Positions 8,296-17,021 of a DNA stretch of 64,000 bases are shown here, in pieces (within the stretch, counting starts at the first letter, position 1; each line of letters begins with the position of its first letter). Source of the stretch: Deltaproteobacteria bacterium (GTDB lineage: Bacteria; Myxococcota_C; UBA6777); the NCBI GenBank assembly GCA_006226375.1, contig SBHC01000051.1:1-64000 (forward strand). The letters are read 5' to 3'. A program made the translations under genes and the position numbers. The notes beneath the pieces are model-generated. The model saw only the letters and a program-made list of their open reading frames with translations, did not search any database and had not been told where the DNA came from.

Positions 8296-9789
8296 ATGGT
8301 ACGTTCAGCCGGTGGAGGTTCAGGTCCCTCCCCACTCATCCCAGCCGAATCCAACAGTGAAGTTATCGATTCTCGTACATCGTTGACCAACGCGCCTGCC
8401 CCAGAAGCGGTTCCAGGTGCCGACGCCACACATAGCTTCGTCACCGTGACGACCAACGGTCAGGCAGAGACTCACTATCTGGGCAGCGTGGACAGCCAAG
8501 GCAACAACTTTACGATCACCACACCAGGACCTGTTGAGTCAGAAGAAACCGTGTTGCGCACGTATCTCGACGCCAATCGTCTACCGACAGTCGAAATGCC
8601 CCACATGAACGTGGACCTACAGCCCGAAGACATCGTGATACACAGCGGCGGCTTTGAACAGGCCGACGTCGCGCATGTTTCCATCCCTCTCGCAAGCCTT
8701 AACACAGAGCCTCTCTCCCTTGAAGAGTTTATCGATCAACTCGACTACGTGGTCATGCCCGATCTTTGGGGCGAAGGACTGGACAAGCCGGTGTCGATCG
8801 AAGTGGTAGGTGAAGGCTCAGAGGCAAGGCTCAAAGCCGAGTTCTCCGACACCCACTTGGGGGCCTGGAGCCAAGTCGAGCCCAAACTCTCTGTGATGCT
8901 GAAGTCTGGACAGCATCTGCTCCTGGATTTGAACGCGTCCGCGATTACCCTAGACACCACCCAGGAGACCCGCAACCAACTCCAAGAAAAACTGACGGAA
9001 ACCCGAGAGAGGCTGGCGGATTTTCAAGCCGACCTGACCCAAGACTTGGCTGCTTTGGAAGACCCTTCCCAAATCCCCAGTGTCGGAGACTTGCAAGCTC
9101 GCATCGACGGATACCATGCGCAAAAGCAAGAAGCGCTCGCTGGCAAAGCCGCACGCCTGGAAACCATGACCACCTTCTTGGACGCTCTCCCCAGCACAGA
9201 CCAACGTATGCTGGCAACAATGGTGAAGTCAGCCCAAGGTCATTCTCCCGAAGTTCAGGCCCAACTCGACCGCATCGTGGGACAAATGGGCGACGCTCAC
9301 GTCCAACTTTACAAAGACAACAAGCGCCTCGACCACATCGACAACGAGCTAGACACCCTTGAGTCCGTTCTCGACAAGAATCCCCAACTCACAGGCATCG
9401 AAGAACGTGTGGATGCGTTCCACAACGAGCGGGAAACCCTCCTTCAACGTGTCGAGACACTCGAAGACAGCCTACCTGAGCTTTGGACTGAGTTTCAGAA
9501 CCTTGTGAGCAAACACAACCTCCAGGATGTTGCGTTCCCCATCGCGGAAGCGTTCATGCCCGAACGACCCGAGCAAGAATGGCGCACCTTCGACCGACTG
9601 GCCCAACGAGCCGACGAAAACATCCAGCGATTCGAAGAAAAGAAGCAGGCTGTGGTTGAGAATTGGCCCAAGCATGTGGAAGCCCAACAAGCCACCATGG
9701 CTCGATGGGAAAGCGAGATCCAATCCTTGGAGAGCCAGCTCGCCGACCTGACCACCGAACGCCACACCATCCCCACCCGCTTCGCCTGA
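8296..9789 (+). CDS. Large coiled-coil protein of unknown function
   Basis: This is a 497-residue, acidic, Cys-free-looking protein with no signal peptide. Residues 1-45 are rich in Gly, Ser, Pro and Ala; residues about 45-215 look beta-rich and globular; residues about 215-490 have heptad patterns typical of long coiled coils, in at least three blocks. The start is supported by AGGAG 9 bp upstream. A disordered Ser/Gly/Pro N-terminus followed by coiled coil is seen in some secreted effectors and in cytoskeletal or scaffold proteins, but nothing here decides between them. The CcbP-like gene follows 83 bp downstream and may be co-transcribed. Confidence 0.7.
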   Translation: MVRSAGGGSGPSPLIPAESNSEVIDSRTSLTNAPAPEAVPGADATHSFVTVTTNGQAETHYLGSVDSQGNNFTITTPGPVESEETVLRTYLDANRLPTVEMPHMNVDLQPEDIVIHSGGFEQADVAHVSIPLASLNTEPLSLEEFIDQLDYVVMPDLWGEGLDKPVSIEVVGEGSEARLKAEFSDTHLGAWSQVEPKLSVMLKSGQHLLLDLNASAITLDTTQETRNQLQEKLTETRERLADFQADLTQDLAALEDPSQIPSVGDLQARIDGYHAQKQEALAGKAARLETMTTFLDALPSTDQRMLATMVKSAQGHSPEVQAQLDRIVGQMGDAHVQLYKDNKRLDHIDNELDTLESVLDKNPQLTGIEERVDAFHNERETLLQRVETLEDSLPELWTEFQNLVSKHNLQDVAFPIAEAFMPERPEQEWRTFDRLAQRADENIQRFEEKKQAVVENWPKHVEAQQATMARWESEIQSLESQLADLTTERHTIPTRFA

Positions 9790-9872
9790 CCTACTTGAGA
9801 TCCACACAAGCCACCCCATGGGTTTGAGCCTGACGACCTTCATGTGTTTGAGCACAACAAGGGGAATCCAAC

Positions 9873-10208
9873 ATGAGAACCAACCTACCTGATGTTCCCG
9901 AAGACATCATCGAGAGATTGATTGAGGAAGGGACCGTAGATTGTTACGACCAACATGAAGCAGAAATGGGCATGTTGATCTCTGTAATGGAAGGAGTGGA
10001 GACCCCCTTTTCTGCCCAAGTCATGGGTGAAGCCGTCGACGTGCTTCGATTGGAAGAGTCGGAGAAAGATGGAAGCATCCAGGCCGTCTGCAAAAAGCAG
10101 AACGACAGCAAACGCTACTCCATCGCCTTGTCCTCGTTGGAATGGGTAGAACCACTCCCAGAAGGCTACGAGTGGATCGCCGCCTACTTCCATTGGCGAA
10201 ACCACTAA
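9873..10208 (+). CDS. CcbP-like small acidic protein
   Basis: A 111-residue acidic protein. The layout (EDIIERLIEEGTVDCYDQHEAEMGM..., a middle beta-strand block, then SIALSSLEWVEP...WIAAYFHW) resembles the calcium-binding protein CcbP family known from cyanobacteria and other bacteria, in which acidic side chains hold calcium. The match is from memory of the pattern, so the calcium role is tentative. A ribosome site is present (AAGGGGAATCCAAC before the ATG). It follows the coiled-coil gene on the same strand. Confidence 0.55.
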   Translation: MRTNLPDVPEDIIERLIEEGTVDCYDQHEAEMGMLISVMEGVETPFSAQVMGEAVDVLRLEESEKDGSIQAVCKKQNDSKRYSIALSSLEWVEPLPEGYEWIAAYFHWRNH

Positions 10209-10683
10209 GTCATCAGTCGCTCCTCCTCGCCAACACCGACAGCCCAGAAGCCAACACCAGCAGCCCTGAAGCCACCGCCGAAACAGCTACCGCATAGACC
10301 GCAACGACATCGAATACAAACCGCATATTCACACGAAATGCACACGAATGGGTATGAGGCTCCAGGAGCACCATGACAGAACCAACACCGTCGGAAGTCT
10401 CCCATTTGTGAAAATGTTGTGTCCATTCACGGTTCTCTGCACTTAAGGCTTAGCCCTCCTTCCTAAGAATGTCCTTGCCGTGACCCATGTCTTCGAAGGT
10501 TGCTTTCCTTCTTGTTTGTATTCAACGATAGATCAAGACTGTCTTACCTCCATCGCAACCTTGTGTTTCTCGCGAATCTGTGTATGTTTAGGCAGATCAC
10601 GACGCCAAAGCGTTCGTGCCAGGGGAATGGGGAACCCCACACCCCCTCTCTAAGTGACTGAATAACAAAAAGGAGAATGCGGG
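10209..10683 (+). other. Intergenic region with 21-bp imperfect repeats
   Basis: No convincing gene in 475 bp. It starts with imperfect 21-bp tandem repeats (see the next entry). A minus-strand frame across it (10205-10426) encodes a Cys-rich peptide, but it is an echo of the repeat composition and has no ribosome site. The oxygenase gene starts with AAAAAGGAG just before 10684. Confidence 0.45.
10229..10291. repeat. Imperfect 21-bp tandem repeat, about 3 copies
   Basis: Units at 10229-10249 and 10250-10270 differ at only a few bases (GCCAACACC, then CAGCCC/CAGCCCT, then GAA); the third (10271-10291) is degenerate. The repeat lies just after the CcbP-like stop codon. In frame 2 it would read as a Pro/Ser/Thr/Glu-rich tail, so it may be the remnant of a C-terminal extension lost by frameshift. 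Confidence 0.55.
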
Positions 10684-11628
10684 ATGTCGCAATCAGTCCC
10701 CCACATTAATTTGCAAGACTACCAACACGGAGACGAGGCCACACGGAAACAATTCGTGCAAACGTTGGGTGATGGTCTTTGTGAATTTGGATTTCTCACC
10801 GTGGGTGGGCATGGCGTAGACCGCGCCCTGATCGACCGTTCGTACGAGCTGTTCCAAGAGTTCTTTGCCTTGGACGAAGAGGTCAAAAAGAAATACGACT
10901 GTGTTCCTGGAAACGCCCGAGGCTACACCCCCTTCGGCCGCGAGCACGCCAAAGACAGCGACCAGCCTGACTTGAAAGAGTTCTGGCACGTGGGCCAAGA
11001 GCTTCCCGAAGGTCATGAGTACCGCAGCCTCTACCCCGACAACGTTTGGCCCGACGAAGTACCCGAGCTGAAGGAGACCACCCTCGCGATGTACCGCGCC
11101 GTGGAGAACATAGGGTTCACCATCCTTCACGCGCTGGCTGACTACTTCGACCTGCCCAACAACACCTTCTCCGACATGGCCCAACTCGGCGACAGCATCT
11201 TGCGCGCGATTCACTATCCGCCGCTGCAGAACCCTGAAACCAGTCACCGCGTCCGAGCCGCTGCACACGAAGATATCAACCTGATCACCTTGTTGCCCCA
11301 GAGCAAAGGTTCCGGCCTTGAGATCCTGAACCAGAAGGGGGAATGGATGGCGGTAAACGCACCCGAAGGTGACTTTGTGGTGGACTCCGGCGATATGATC
11401 TCCCGCGCCACCAACGGCATGGTTCCTGCGATTCGTCACCGCGTGTTGACCCCAGCCGAAGAAGAGAATCGCTCGCGTTACTCCATGCCCTTCTTCATGC
11501 ACCCTTACGCCAGTTGTTCCCTCGCTGCGATGGACCGGTTTGTCTCCGAAGACAACCCCCCGAAGTTCCCCCCCATCACAGCGCGCGAGTATCTCCAAGA
11601 ACGACTCCGTGAGATTGGCCTAAAATAA
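10684..11628 (+). CDS. 2-oxoglutarate/Fe(II)-dependent oxygenase, isopenicillin N synthase-like
   Basis: The 314-residue protein matches the IPNS/2OG-Fe(II) dioxygenase superfamily in length and motifs. The N-terminal DIOX_N-like part contains CEFGFLTVGGHGV. The catalytic jelly-roll has the iron facial triad His195-X-Asp197...His252, and Arg265-X-Ser267 (RYS) for the 2-oxoglutarate carboxylate. Such enzymes hydroxylate or desaturate small molecules using O2 and 2-oxoglutarate. The substrate is unknown. The start has AAGGAG 8 bp upstream. It is the first gene of a plus-strand run that continues with a ferredoxin reductase and the two subunits of a 2-oxoacid:ferredoxin oxidoreductase, which may use the same co-substrate. 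Confidence 0.9.
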   Translation: MSQSVPHINLQDYQHGDEATRKQFVQTLGDGLCEFGFLTVGGHGVDRALIDRSYELFQEFFALDEEVKKKYDCVPGNARGYTPFGREHAKDSDQPDLKEFWHVGQELPEGHEYRSLYPDNVWPDEVPELKETTLAMYRAVENIGFTILHALADYFDLPNNTFSDMAQLGDSILRAIHYPPLQNPETSHRVRAAAHEDINLITLLPQSKGSGLEILNQKGEWMAVNAPEGDFVVDSGDMISRATNGMVPAIRHRVLTPAEEENRSRYSMPFFMHPYASCSLAAMDRFVSEDNPPKFPPITAREYLQERLREIGLK

Positions 11629-11704
11629 GCCCTCTCGACGTCTGACGTTTCTCTCCGTCCTGCCTCCTTCGAGACTCTGAGAGACCAACCAAAAGGAACA
11701 GCCT

Positions 11705-13045
11705 ATGTCGGATGCTTCTCCCCACACCATTGCCGTTGTTGGAGCCGGACCTGCCGGCCTTTACGCCGCTCGCAAACTGGCCGAAGCGGGTCACACCGTG
11801 TTGTTGCTCAACCGTGATTTGAAGCCCGGTGGCCTCGCGGAATACGGCATTTACTACACCAAACACAAGATGAAAGAGGGTCTTCGCAAACAATTTCGGA
11901 AGATCCTTGCGATGCCTAACGTTCACTACTACGGCGGTGTTCAGGTGGGGGATGTGTATCCCATTAAGCTGCAAGAGCTGTATGACCTGGGCTGTTCGGC
12001 GGTTCTCTTTTGCATCGGCGCGCAAGGCACCAAGATGCTCGGGCTCCCCGGCGAAGAGAACGCTGTGGGTGTGTTCCACGCCAAAGACTTGGTCTACCAC
12101 TTTAACAAGCTTCCACCCTTTGCCAGCCAGCACTTCGATGTCGGTCAACGCGTTGGCATCATCGGAATGGGCAACGTGATGGTGGATGTTGCACACTGGC
12201 TGACCTGCGACAAGCACGTCGAAGAGGTCGTTGTGATCGCACGCCGCGGACCGGCAGAGCGCGCGTACACCGACAAGGAGATGCGCGAGATCTGCGAGAC
12301 CCTGGACCAGGATGACTTGAAAGCAGAGATCGAGCGAATCGCTCCGTACCTCAAGGAAGTGGGTCAAGACCCCGATGCGCTGTACGAGGCGATGCTGGAG
12401 CCTTTGGCCAAAGCCAAATCCAAAGGCAGCCCATCGAAACTTGTCTTCCGCTTTTTGTGTTCTTCCAAGCAGATCCTGACCGACGAAAACGGTCGGGTGA
12501 GTGGGTTGGAAGTGGAGTACAACAAGCTCGTTGCCAAAGGGGAACGTTTGAGCCCCAAAGGAACCGGCGAGACCACCACTCTGCCCATCGACACCCTGGT
12601 GTACGCGATCGGCGACCAGGTCGACGACCAAGTCGGCCTGCCCTTTGAATGGGGCAAGTACATCGTCGCTCCCACACCACATCCCACAGATCCCGAGCGG
12701 GCTCGCTACGAAGTGTACGACCCGGAGAAGGAAGAGATTCTCAAAGGCGTCTTTGTCGGCGGCTGGGCCAGAGTCGCTTCCGATGGTCTGGTAGGAAAAG
12801 CCCGCGCCGACGGGGAAACCGCTGCCGACGAAGTGATGGCATACCTCGAAAGCGAAGCCTCCAACAGCCGCTCTTGGGATGACATCAAGCAGCAGCTTGA
12901 AGCGCACCTCAGCCAGAACGACATTCCGCTGTTCACAAAGGAGCAGGTCGCGAAGCTGGAAGCAGCGGAGCAGGCCCGCGCCGCGGAGGAAGACCGCGAA
13001 TTCTTCAAGTTCGACACCAACGAAGAGATGCTTGAGACCCTCTGA
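11705..13045 (+). CDS. Ferredoxin:NADP+ reductase, adrenodoxin-reductase type
   Basis: A 446-residue flavoprotein. The N-terminal FAD-binding motif is VVGAGPAGLYAARKL (about 11-25), the second Rossmann motif is IGMGNVMVDVAHWL (about 153-166), and near residue 350 the GGWARVASDGLVGKARADG block corresponds to the FAD/NADP block of FprA and adrenodoxin reductase. It should move electrons between NADP(H) and ferredoxin. Its position 76 bp after the oxygenase and just before korA and korB suggests it reoxidises ferredoxin reduced by that enzyme, or supplies ferredoxin for reductive work. Residues about 370-446 form an acidic helical extension. AAAAGGAA precedes the ATG. Glutamate-synthase small-subunit-like oxidoreductase is the alternative, less likely. 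Confidence 0.85.
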   Translation: MSDASPHTIAVVGAGPAGLYAARKLAEAGHTVLLLNRDLKPGGLAEYGIYYTKHKMKEGLRKQFRKILAMPNVHYYGGVQVGDVYPIKLQELYDLGCSAVLFCIGAQGTKMLGLPGEENAVGVFHAKDLVYHFNKLPPFASQHFDVGQRVGIIGMGNVMVDVAHWLTCDKHVEEVVVIARRGPAERAYTDKEMREICETLDQDDLKAEIERIAPYLKEVGQDPDALYEAMLEPLAKAKSKGSPSKLVFRFLCSSKQILTDENGRVSGLEVEYNKLVAKGERLSPKGTGETTTLPIDTLVYAIGDQVDDQVGLPFEWGKYIVAPTPHPTDPERARYEVYDPEKEEILKGVFVGGWARVASDGLVGKARADGETAADEVMAYLESEASNSRSWDDIKQQLEAHLSQNDIPLFTKEQVAKLEAAEQARAAEEDREFFKFDTNEEMLETL

Positions 13046-13232
13046 TCGAAAACTCCCAATTCTGAACGGAACGAAAGGTGCAGGTGTCACTCTTGCCTAA
13101 GGGAAGACCCCAGGCGTCCACAAGATTAGCCCGGGTCAACCACAAAACTTCTGGGAGTTGGCGTGACACAGACACCCCATAATTGAAAGCTGCAGACGAA
13201 GTCTGCGTGATTGCACTGAAGATGGAGAACCC

Positions 13233-15092
13233 ATGACCACCACACAGGACGCCGCAGGAGCGGCCGCGTTGACAGGCTCTGACGGACGCATCGTCAACGA
13301 CTTTACGATCAACGTAGCGACCATCAACGGAACAGGAAGTCAAACCTCCAACATCGCGATCATGCGTGCGATGTTCCGTATGGGGATCCCTGTTGCGGGT
13401 AAGAACTTCTTCCCCTCCAACATCCAGGGTCTCCCCACGTGGTATAAGATCCGCGTGAACAAAGATGGCTACACCTCCTACCGCGACCTGTACCACGTGG
13501 TCGTGTTGATGAACCCAGCGACAGCCCACGAAGACCACGACAAGCTTCTGCCTGGCGGCGTCTGCTTCTACGACGAAGCCCTTCGCATCCCGATGAACCG
13601 CACCGACATCACCTACTACCCCATGCCAGTCAAAGATCTGGTGAAGGAAATGACGGTGCCACCCAGCCTGCGAAGCTACATCGCCAACATGGTGTACGTG
13701 GGTTACTTCATCGAACTTCTCGGCGTCGAGCGAGAAGAGATCCGCAAGGCTCTCGACACCCACTTCAGCGGTAAGCAGAAAGCGGTCGATCTCAACATGA
13801 AGATGATCGACATCGCAGCCGAGCACGTCCGCAACAACATCAAGAAGCAAGACCCCTACTGGGTGGAGCGCATGGAAGGCGGAAACGCCAACAAGATCCT
13901 CCTCGAAGGCAACGAAGCTGGCGCGTTGGGCTCCGTCTTTGGCGGCGTTTCGGTGATCGGTTGGTACCCCATTACACCGGGGACCAGCTTCGCTGATGGC
14001 CTCAACGAATACTTGCCGAAGCTTCGCATGGACCCAGAGACAGGCAAACCCACGTACGCTGTCATCCAAGCCGAAGATGAGTTGGCCGCGATCGGAATGT
14101 GCTTGGGCGCAGGCTGGGCGGGTGCACGCTCGGTCACGTCAACCTCCGGCCCAGGGATTTCCCTGATGGCTGAGTTTGCAGGCCTGGGCTACTTTGCAGA
14201 GATCCCCACGGTGGTTTGGGACGTACAGCGCGTTGGACCCAGTACCGGTCTGCCCACACGAACCGGGCAGTGCGACATCCTCTTTACCTACTACCTCAGC
14301 CACGGCGACACCAAGCAGGTGGTTCTCTTGCCGGCCAACCCGAACGAATGCTTCGAGTTTGGTTACACCTCTCTCGATCTTGCCGAGACGCTGCAAACCC
14401 CCGTGTTTGTCCTCAGCGACCTGGAGATCGGGATGAACATGTGGATGAGCGATCCCTTGGAGTACCCCGAGCAGCCGATGCAACGCGGCAAAGTGCTGAG
14501 CAAAGAGCAGCTCGATGAGCTGGGTACCAAGTGGGGCCGTTTTGTCGACACCGATGGCGATGGCATCCCCTACCGCACCATCCCCGGCACAGAGCACCCA
14601 CTCGCAGGCTACTTCACTCGTGGTACCGGCCACAACGCGATGGCTGTGTACAGTGAGCGCCCCGAAGACTGGGAAGAGAACCTTCAGCGGATCGAGCGCA
14701 AGTTCGAAACCGCTCGTGAGAAAGTACCCCAACCTGTCCTGCATCGCGACAACAACTCGCGCATCGGTGTGATTTCCTTGGGCGCCAATCACCTGCCCGT
14801 GATGGAAACCCTCGATATGCTCGACGCACAGGGCATGGTGTTTGACTACATGCGAGTTCGTGCGCTGCCCCCAAGCTATGCGATTCGAGACTTCATCACC
14901 AAGCACGATCGGGTGTTTGTGATCGAGAACAACCAGTCAGGCCAGATGAAGCAGATCCTGACCCTGGAGTTCCCCGAGCACGCTGGCACCCTTGAGTCGG
15001 TCTCCCGCTTCAACGGTCTCCCCCTCTCTCCGGATTGGTTGGCCACCGAGCTTCCCGCTCGCTACGAAGCGTTTAAGAAAAGCCAAAACTAG
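13233..15092 (+). CDS. korA: 2-oxoacid:ferredoxin oxidoreductase, fused gamma-alpha subunit
   Basis: The 619-residue protein carries the gamma domain first (about residues 20-200, with the conserved GTGSQTSN and GKNFFPSNIQGLPTWY blocks) and the alpha domain after (about 225-619, with GNEAGALGSVFGG...YPITPGTSF). This gamma-alpha fusion is the arrangement seen in KorA of 2-oxoglutarate:ferredoxin oxidoreductases. The DTDGDGIPYRTIPGT stretch is a normal feature of these subunits, not an EF-hand of interest. The enzyme oxidatively decarboxylates a 2-oxoacid with CoA and reduces ferredoxin. GATGGAG lies before the ATG. The substrate (2-oxoglutarate or another 2-oxoacid) is inferred from family resemblance only. 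Confidence 0.92.
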   Translation: MTTTQDAAGAAALTGSDGRIVNDFTINVATINGTGSQTSNIAIMRAMFRMGIPVAGKNFFPSNIQGLPTWYKIRVNKDGYTSYRDLYHVVVLMNPATAHEDHDKLLPGGVCFYDEALRIPMNRTDITYYPMPVKDLVKEMTVPPSLRSYIANMVYVGYFIELLGVEREEIRKALDTHFSGKQKAVDLNMKMIDIAAEHVRNNIKKQDPYWVERMEGGNANKILLEGNEAGALGSVFGGVSVIGWYPITPGTSFADGLNEYLPKLRMDPETGKPTYAVIQAEDELAAIGMCLGAGWAGARSVTSTSGPGISLMAEFAGLGYFAEIPTVVWDVQRVGPSTGLPTRTGQCDILFTYYLSHGDTKQVVLLPANPNECFEFGYTSLDLAETLQTPVFVLSDLEIGMNMWMSDPLEYPEQPMQRGKVLSKEQLDELGTKWGRFVDTDGDGIPYRTIPGTEHPLAGYFTRGTGHNAMAVYSERPEDWEENLQRIERKFETAREKVPQPVLHRDNNSRIGVISLGANHLPVMETLDMLDAQGMVFDYMRVRALPPSYAIRDFITKHDRVFVIENNQSGQMKQILTLEFPEHAGTLESVSRFNGLPLSPDWLATELPARYEAFKKSQN

Positions 15093-15172
15093 GGATTCTC
15101 GCTCTCTAGACAAACTCGACTCGCTCGTTTGTGCCGTTCACACGGCAATGACAACCAAGAGGAATCAATCCC

Positions 15173-16219
15173 ATGGCAGATACACGACCGACACGCAAAG
15201 CAAAAACCAACGAAGCTGGCCTGGAAAAGTCGGATTACAAAGGACGCAACTCCACACTCTGCAAAGGTTGCGGTCACGACTCCATCAGCTCACGTATCAT
15301 CAACGTTAACTTTGACCTGGGCCTTCAGCCCCACCAAACCATCAAGCTCAGTGGTATCGGTTGCTCCAGCAAGAGCCCCGCTTACTTCCTGGGTCGCTCC
15401 CACGGCTTCAACGCGGTACACGGCCGGATGCCCTCCGTTGCCACAGGCGCAATGGCTGCCAACCGCAGCCTCGTCGCGATCGCAGTCAGCGGTGACGGCG
15501 ACACGGCCTCGATCGGAATGGGTCAATTCAAGCACCTCCTCCGCCGCAACGTCCCCATGGTCTACATCGTAGAAAACAACGGCGTTTACGGTCTGACCAA
15601 AGGGCAATTCTCTGCGACAGCAGACGAAGGTCAAACCCTCAAGTACGCTGGCGAAAACCCCTTCATGCCGATCGACATCTGTCTGGAAGCAGTGATCGGG
15701 AACTGTGGTTTTGTCGCTCGCTCCTTCGCCGGTGACCCCAAGCAGATCGACCAGCTGTTGAAAGCTGCGCTGTCTCACAACGGCACCGCCGTGCTGGACA
15801 TCATCAGCCCCTGCGTAACCTTCAACAACCACCCGACCAGCACCAAGAGCTACCCCTACGGGAAAGAGAACGAGATCCAACTTCACGAGATCAACTACAT
15901 TCCCCACTACGAAGAAATCACGGTCGAAGAGTATGGCCCAGGCGAATCCCGCACGGTCCAACTCCACGATGGCTCGCACCTCCAGCTCAAGAAACTGGCC
16001 GAAGATCACGATCCCACCGATCGTATGCAGGCTGTCCAGTTGTTGGAGAAAGCGCAAGACGAACGTCAGCTGTTGACCGGGTTGATCTACATCAACGAAG
16101 AGTTGGAAGACTTCCACACCCTCCACAACTTGATGGATACCCCCCTGGCCAATCTCCCCGAAGAGAAGCTTCGCCCCAGCCGCGAAGCCCTGGCCAAACT
16201 CAATGAAAGCTTCCGCTAG
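15173..16219 (+). CDS. korB: 2-oxoacid:ferredoxin oxidoreductase, beta subunit
   Basis: The 348-residue partner of the preceding gene. It contains the beta-subunit CKGCGHDSI motif and the thiamine-pyrophosphate motif beginning SGDGDTASIGM and ending VENNGVYGLTKGQ. It binds TPP and Fe-S clusters and carries out the decarboxylation half-reaction. It follows korA by 80 bp with AGAGGAA before the ATG, so the two are almost certainly co-transcribed. Length and motif order are normal. No ferredoxin gene is seen nearby; the electron acceptor must be encoded elsewhere. Confidence 0.93.
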   Translation: MADTRPTRKAKTNEAGLEKSDYKGRNSTLCKGCGHDSISSRIINVNFDLGLQPHQTIKLSGIGCSSKSPAYFLGRSHGFNAVHGRMPSVATGAMAANRSLVAIAVSGDGDTASIGMGQFKHLLRRNVPMVYIVENNGVYGLTKGQFSATADEGQTLKYAGENPFMPIDICLEAVIGNCGFVARSFAGDPKQIDQLLKAALSHNGTAVLDIISPCVTFNNHPTSTKSYPYGKENEIQLHEINYIPHYEEITVEEYGPGESRTVQLHDGSHLQLKKLAEDHDPTDRMQAVQLLEKAQDERQLLTGLIYINEELEDFHTLHNLMDTPLANLPEEKLRPSREALAKLNESFR

Positions 16220-16260
16220 AAGAGGGAGACGGAAACCCCCAATCAAAGGAACAAAACACC

Positions 16261-16830
16261 ATGAATGAATTGTTGATTTTCCTCGGACCTCCGGGCGCTG
16301 GCAAAGGCACCCAAGCCAAAAAACTCTGCAGCGATCGATCGCTGACCCAGTTGTCGACAGGCGACATGCTCCGAAGCCACGTCAAGCGCGGTACAGAGCT
16401 TGGTGTCGAAGCCAAGAAGATCATGGATCGCGGCGAGCTGGTCTCCGATGACATCATCGTGGGTATGGTCCGCGACGAGCTGAGCAACGCCTCTGATGGC
16501 GGCGCTCGCTTCTTGTTTGACGGATTCCCCCGCACGACCGCACAAGCTGAGGCTCTCGACAACCTCCTCGCCTCGATGAACACCGGCCTGGACGCCGTCT
16601 TGTTGCTGGAGGTGAACGAGGAAGAAGTGATTCAGCGCCTGCTCAAGCGCGCCGAATTGGAAGGTCGCAGCGACGACAACGAAGAAACCATCCGTAACCG
16701 GATGAGCGTCTACAAGAGCCAAACCGCTCCCTTGATCGAGTACTACGACAACAAAGGCTTGCTCAAGCGCGTGGACGGCCAAGGCACGATCGACGACGTC
16801 TACGCTCGGCTCTCGGGCCACTTTGCCTAA
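16261..16830 (+). CDS. adk: Adenylate kinase
   Basis: A 189-residue adenylate kinase (AMP + ATP = 2 ADP). The Walker A is GPPGAGKGT (residues 9-17), the AMP-binding segment is LSTGDMLR, and FDGFPRTTAQAE is the conserved core. It is the short form: between the R-rich segment (KRAELEGRSDDNEETI) and the C-terminus there is no cysteine-containing zinc LID. A ribosome site (CAAAGGAAC) precedes the ATG. The gene lies between korB and ffh on the same strand; its place beside ffh and rpsP is a housekeeping cluster rather than the usual secY neighbourhood. Confidence 0.95.
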   Translation: MNELLIFLGPPGAGKGTQAKKLCSDRSLTQLSTGDMLRSHVKRGTELGVEAKKIMDRGELVSDDIIVGMVRDELSNASDGGARFLFDGFPRTTAQAEALDNLLASMNTGLDAVLLLEVNEEEVIQRLLKRAELEGRSDDNEETIRNRMSVYKSQTAPLIEYYDNKGLLKRVDGQGTIDDVYARLSGHFA

Positions 16831-16935
16831 CGTCGAGCCGTTCGATTCCCCGCTCTCGCTCCCCGCTCAGGCTGCTTCTGTTTCTTGCCTTTCGTCGGTT
16901 CTGACTTAGATTCTTGCCATTGTTCGATTTTTCAG

Positions 16936-16964
16936 TTGACAAATCGCCTGTATTTATGCAGAAT
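16936..16964 (+). promoter_or_regulatory. Candidate sigma-70 promoter for ffh
   Basis: A perfect -35 TTGACA (16936-16941) is followed after 17 bp by CAGAAT (16959-16964, four of six consensus positions). Transcription would start near 16971, about 50 bp before the ffh ATG. Confidence 0.5.
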
Positions 16965-17021
16965 CTCGCGTTCTGTATGCGAGCCGATCTGCATACAAAC
17001 CCAAGAAAATCCAGGAAGAAC

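Noticed and set aside
10205..10426. Minus-strand Cys-rich peptide (73 residues)
   Set aside because: The Cys pattern comes from the repeated GCA/GCC-type 21-bp units read backwards; no ribosome site and no neighbour of like kind.
10693..11598. Long antisense frame opposite the oxygenase
   Set aside because: Exact shadow of a well-supported gene with intact catalytic motifs.
16914..17021. N-terminal extension of ffh
   Set aside because: No ribosome site; the conserved SRP54 start (MFDSL) is preceded by a good site at 17022.
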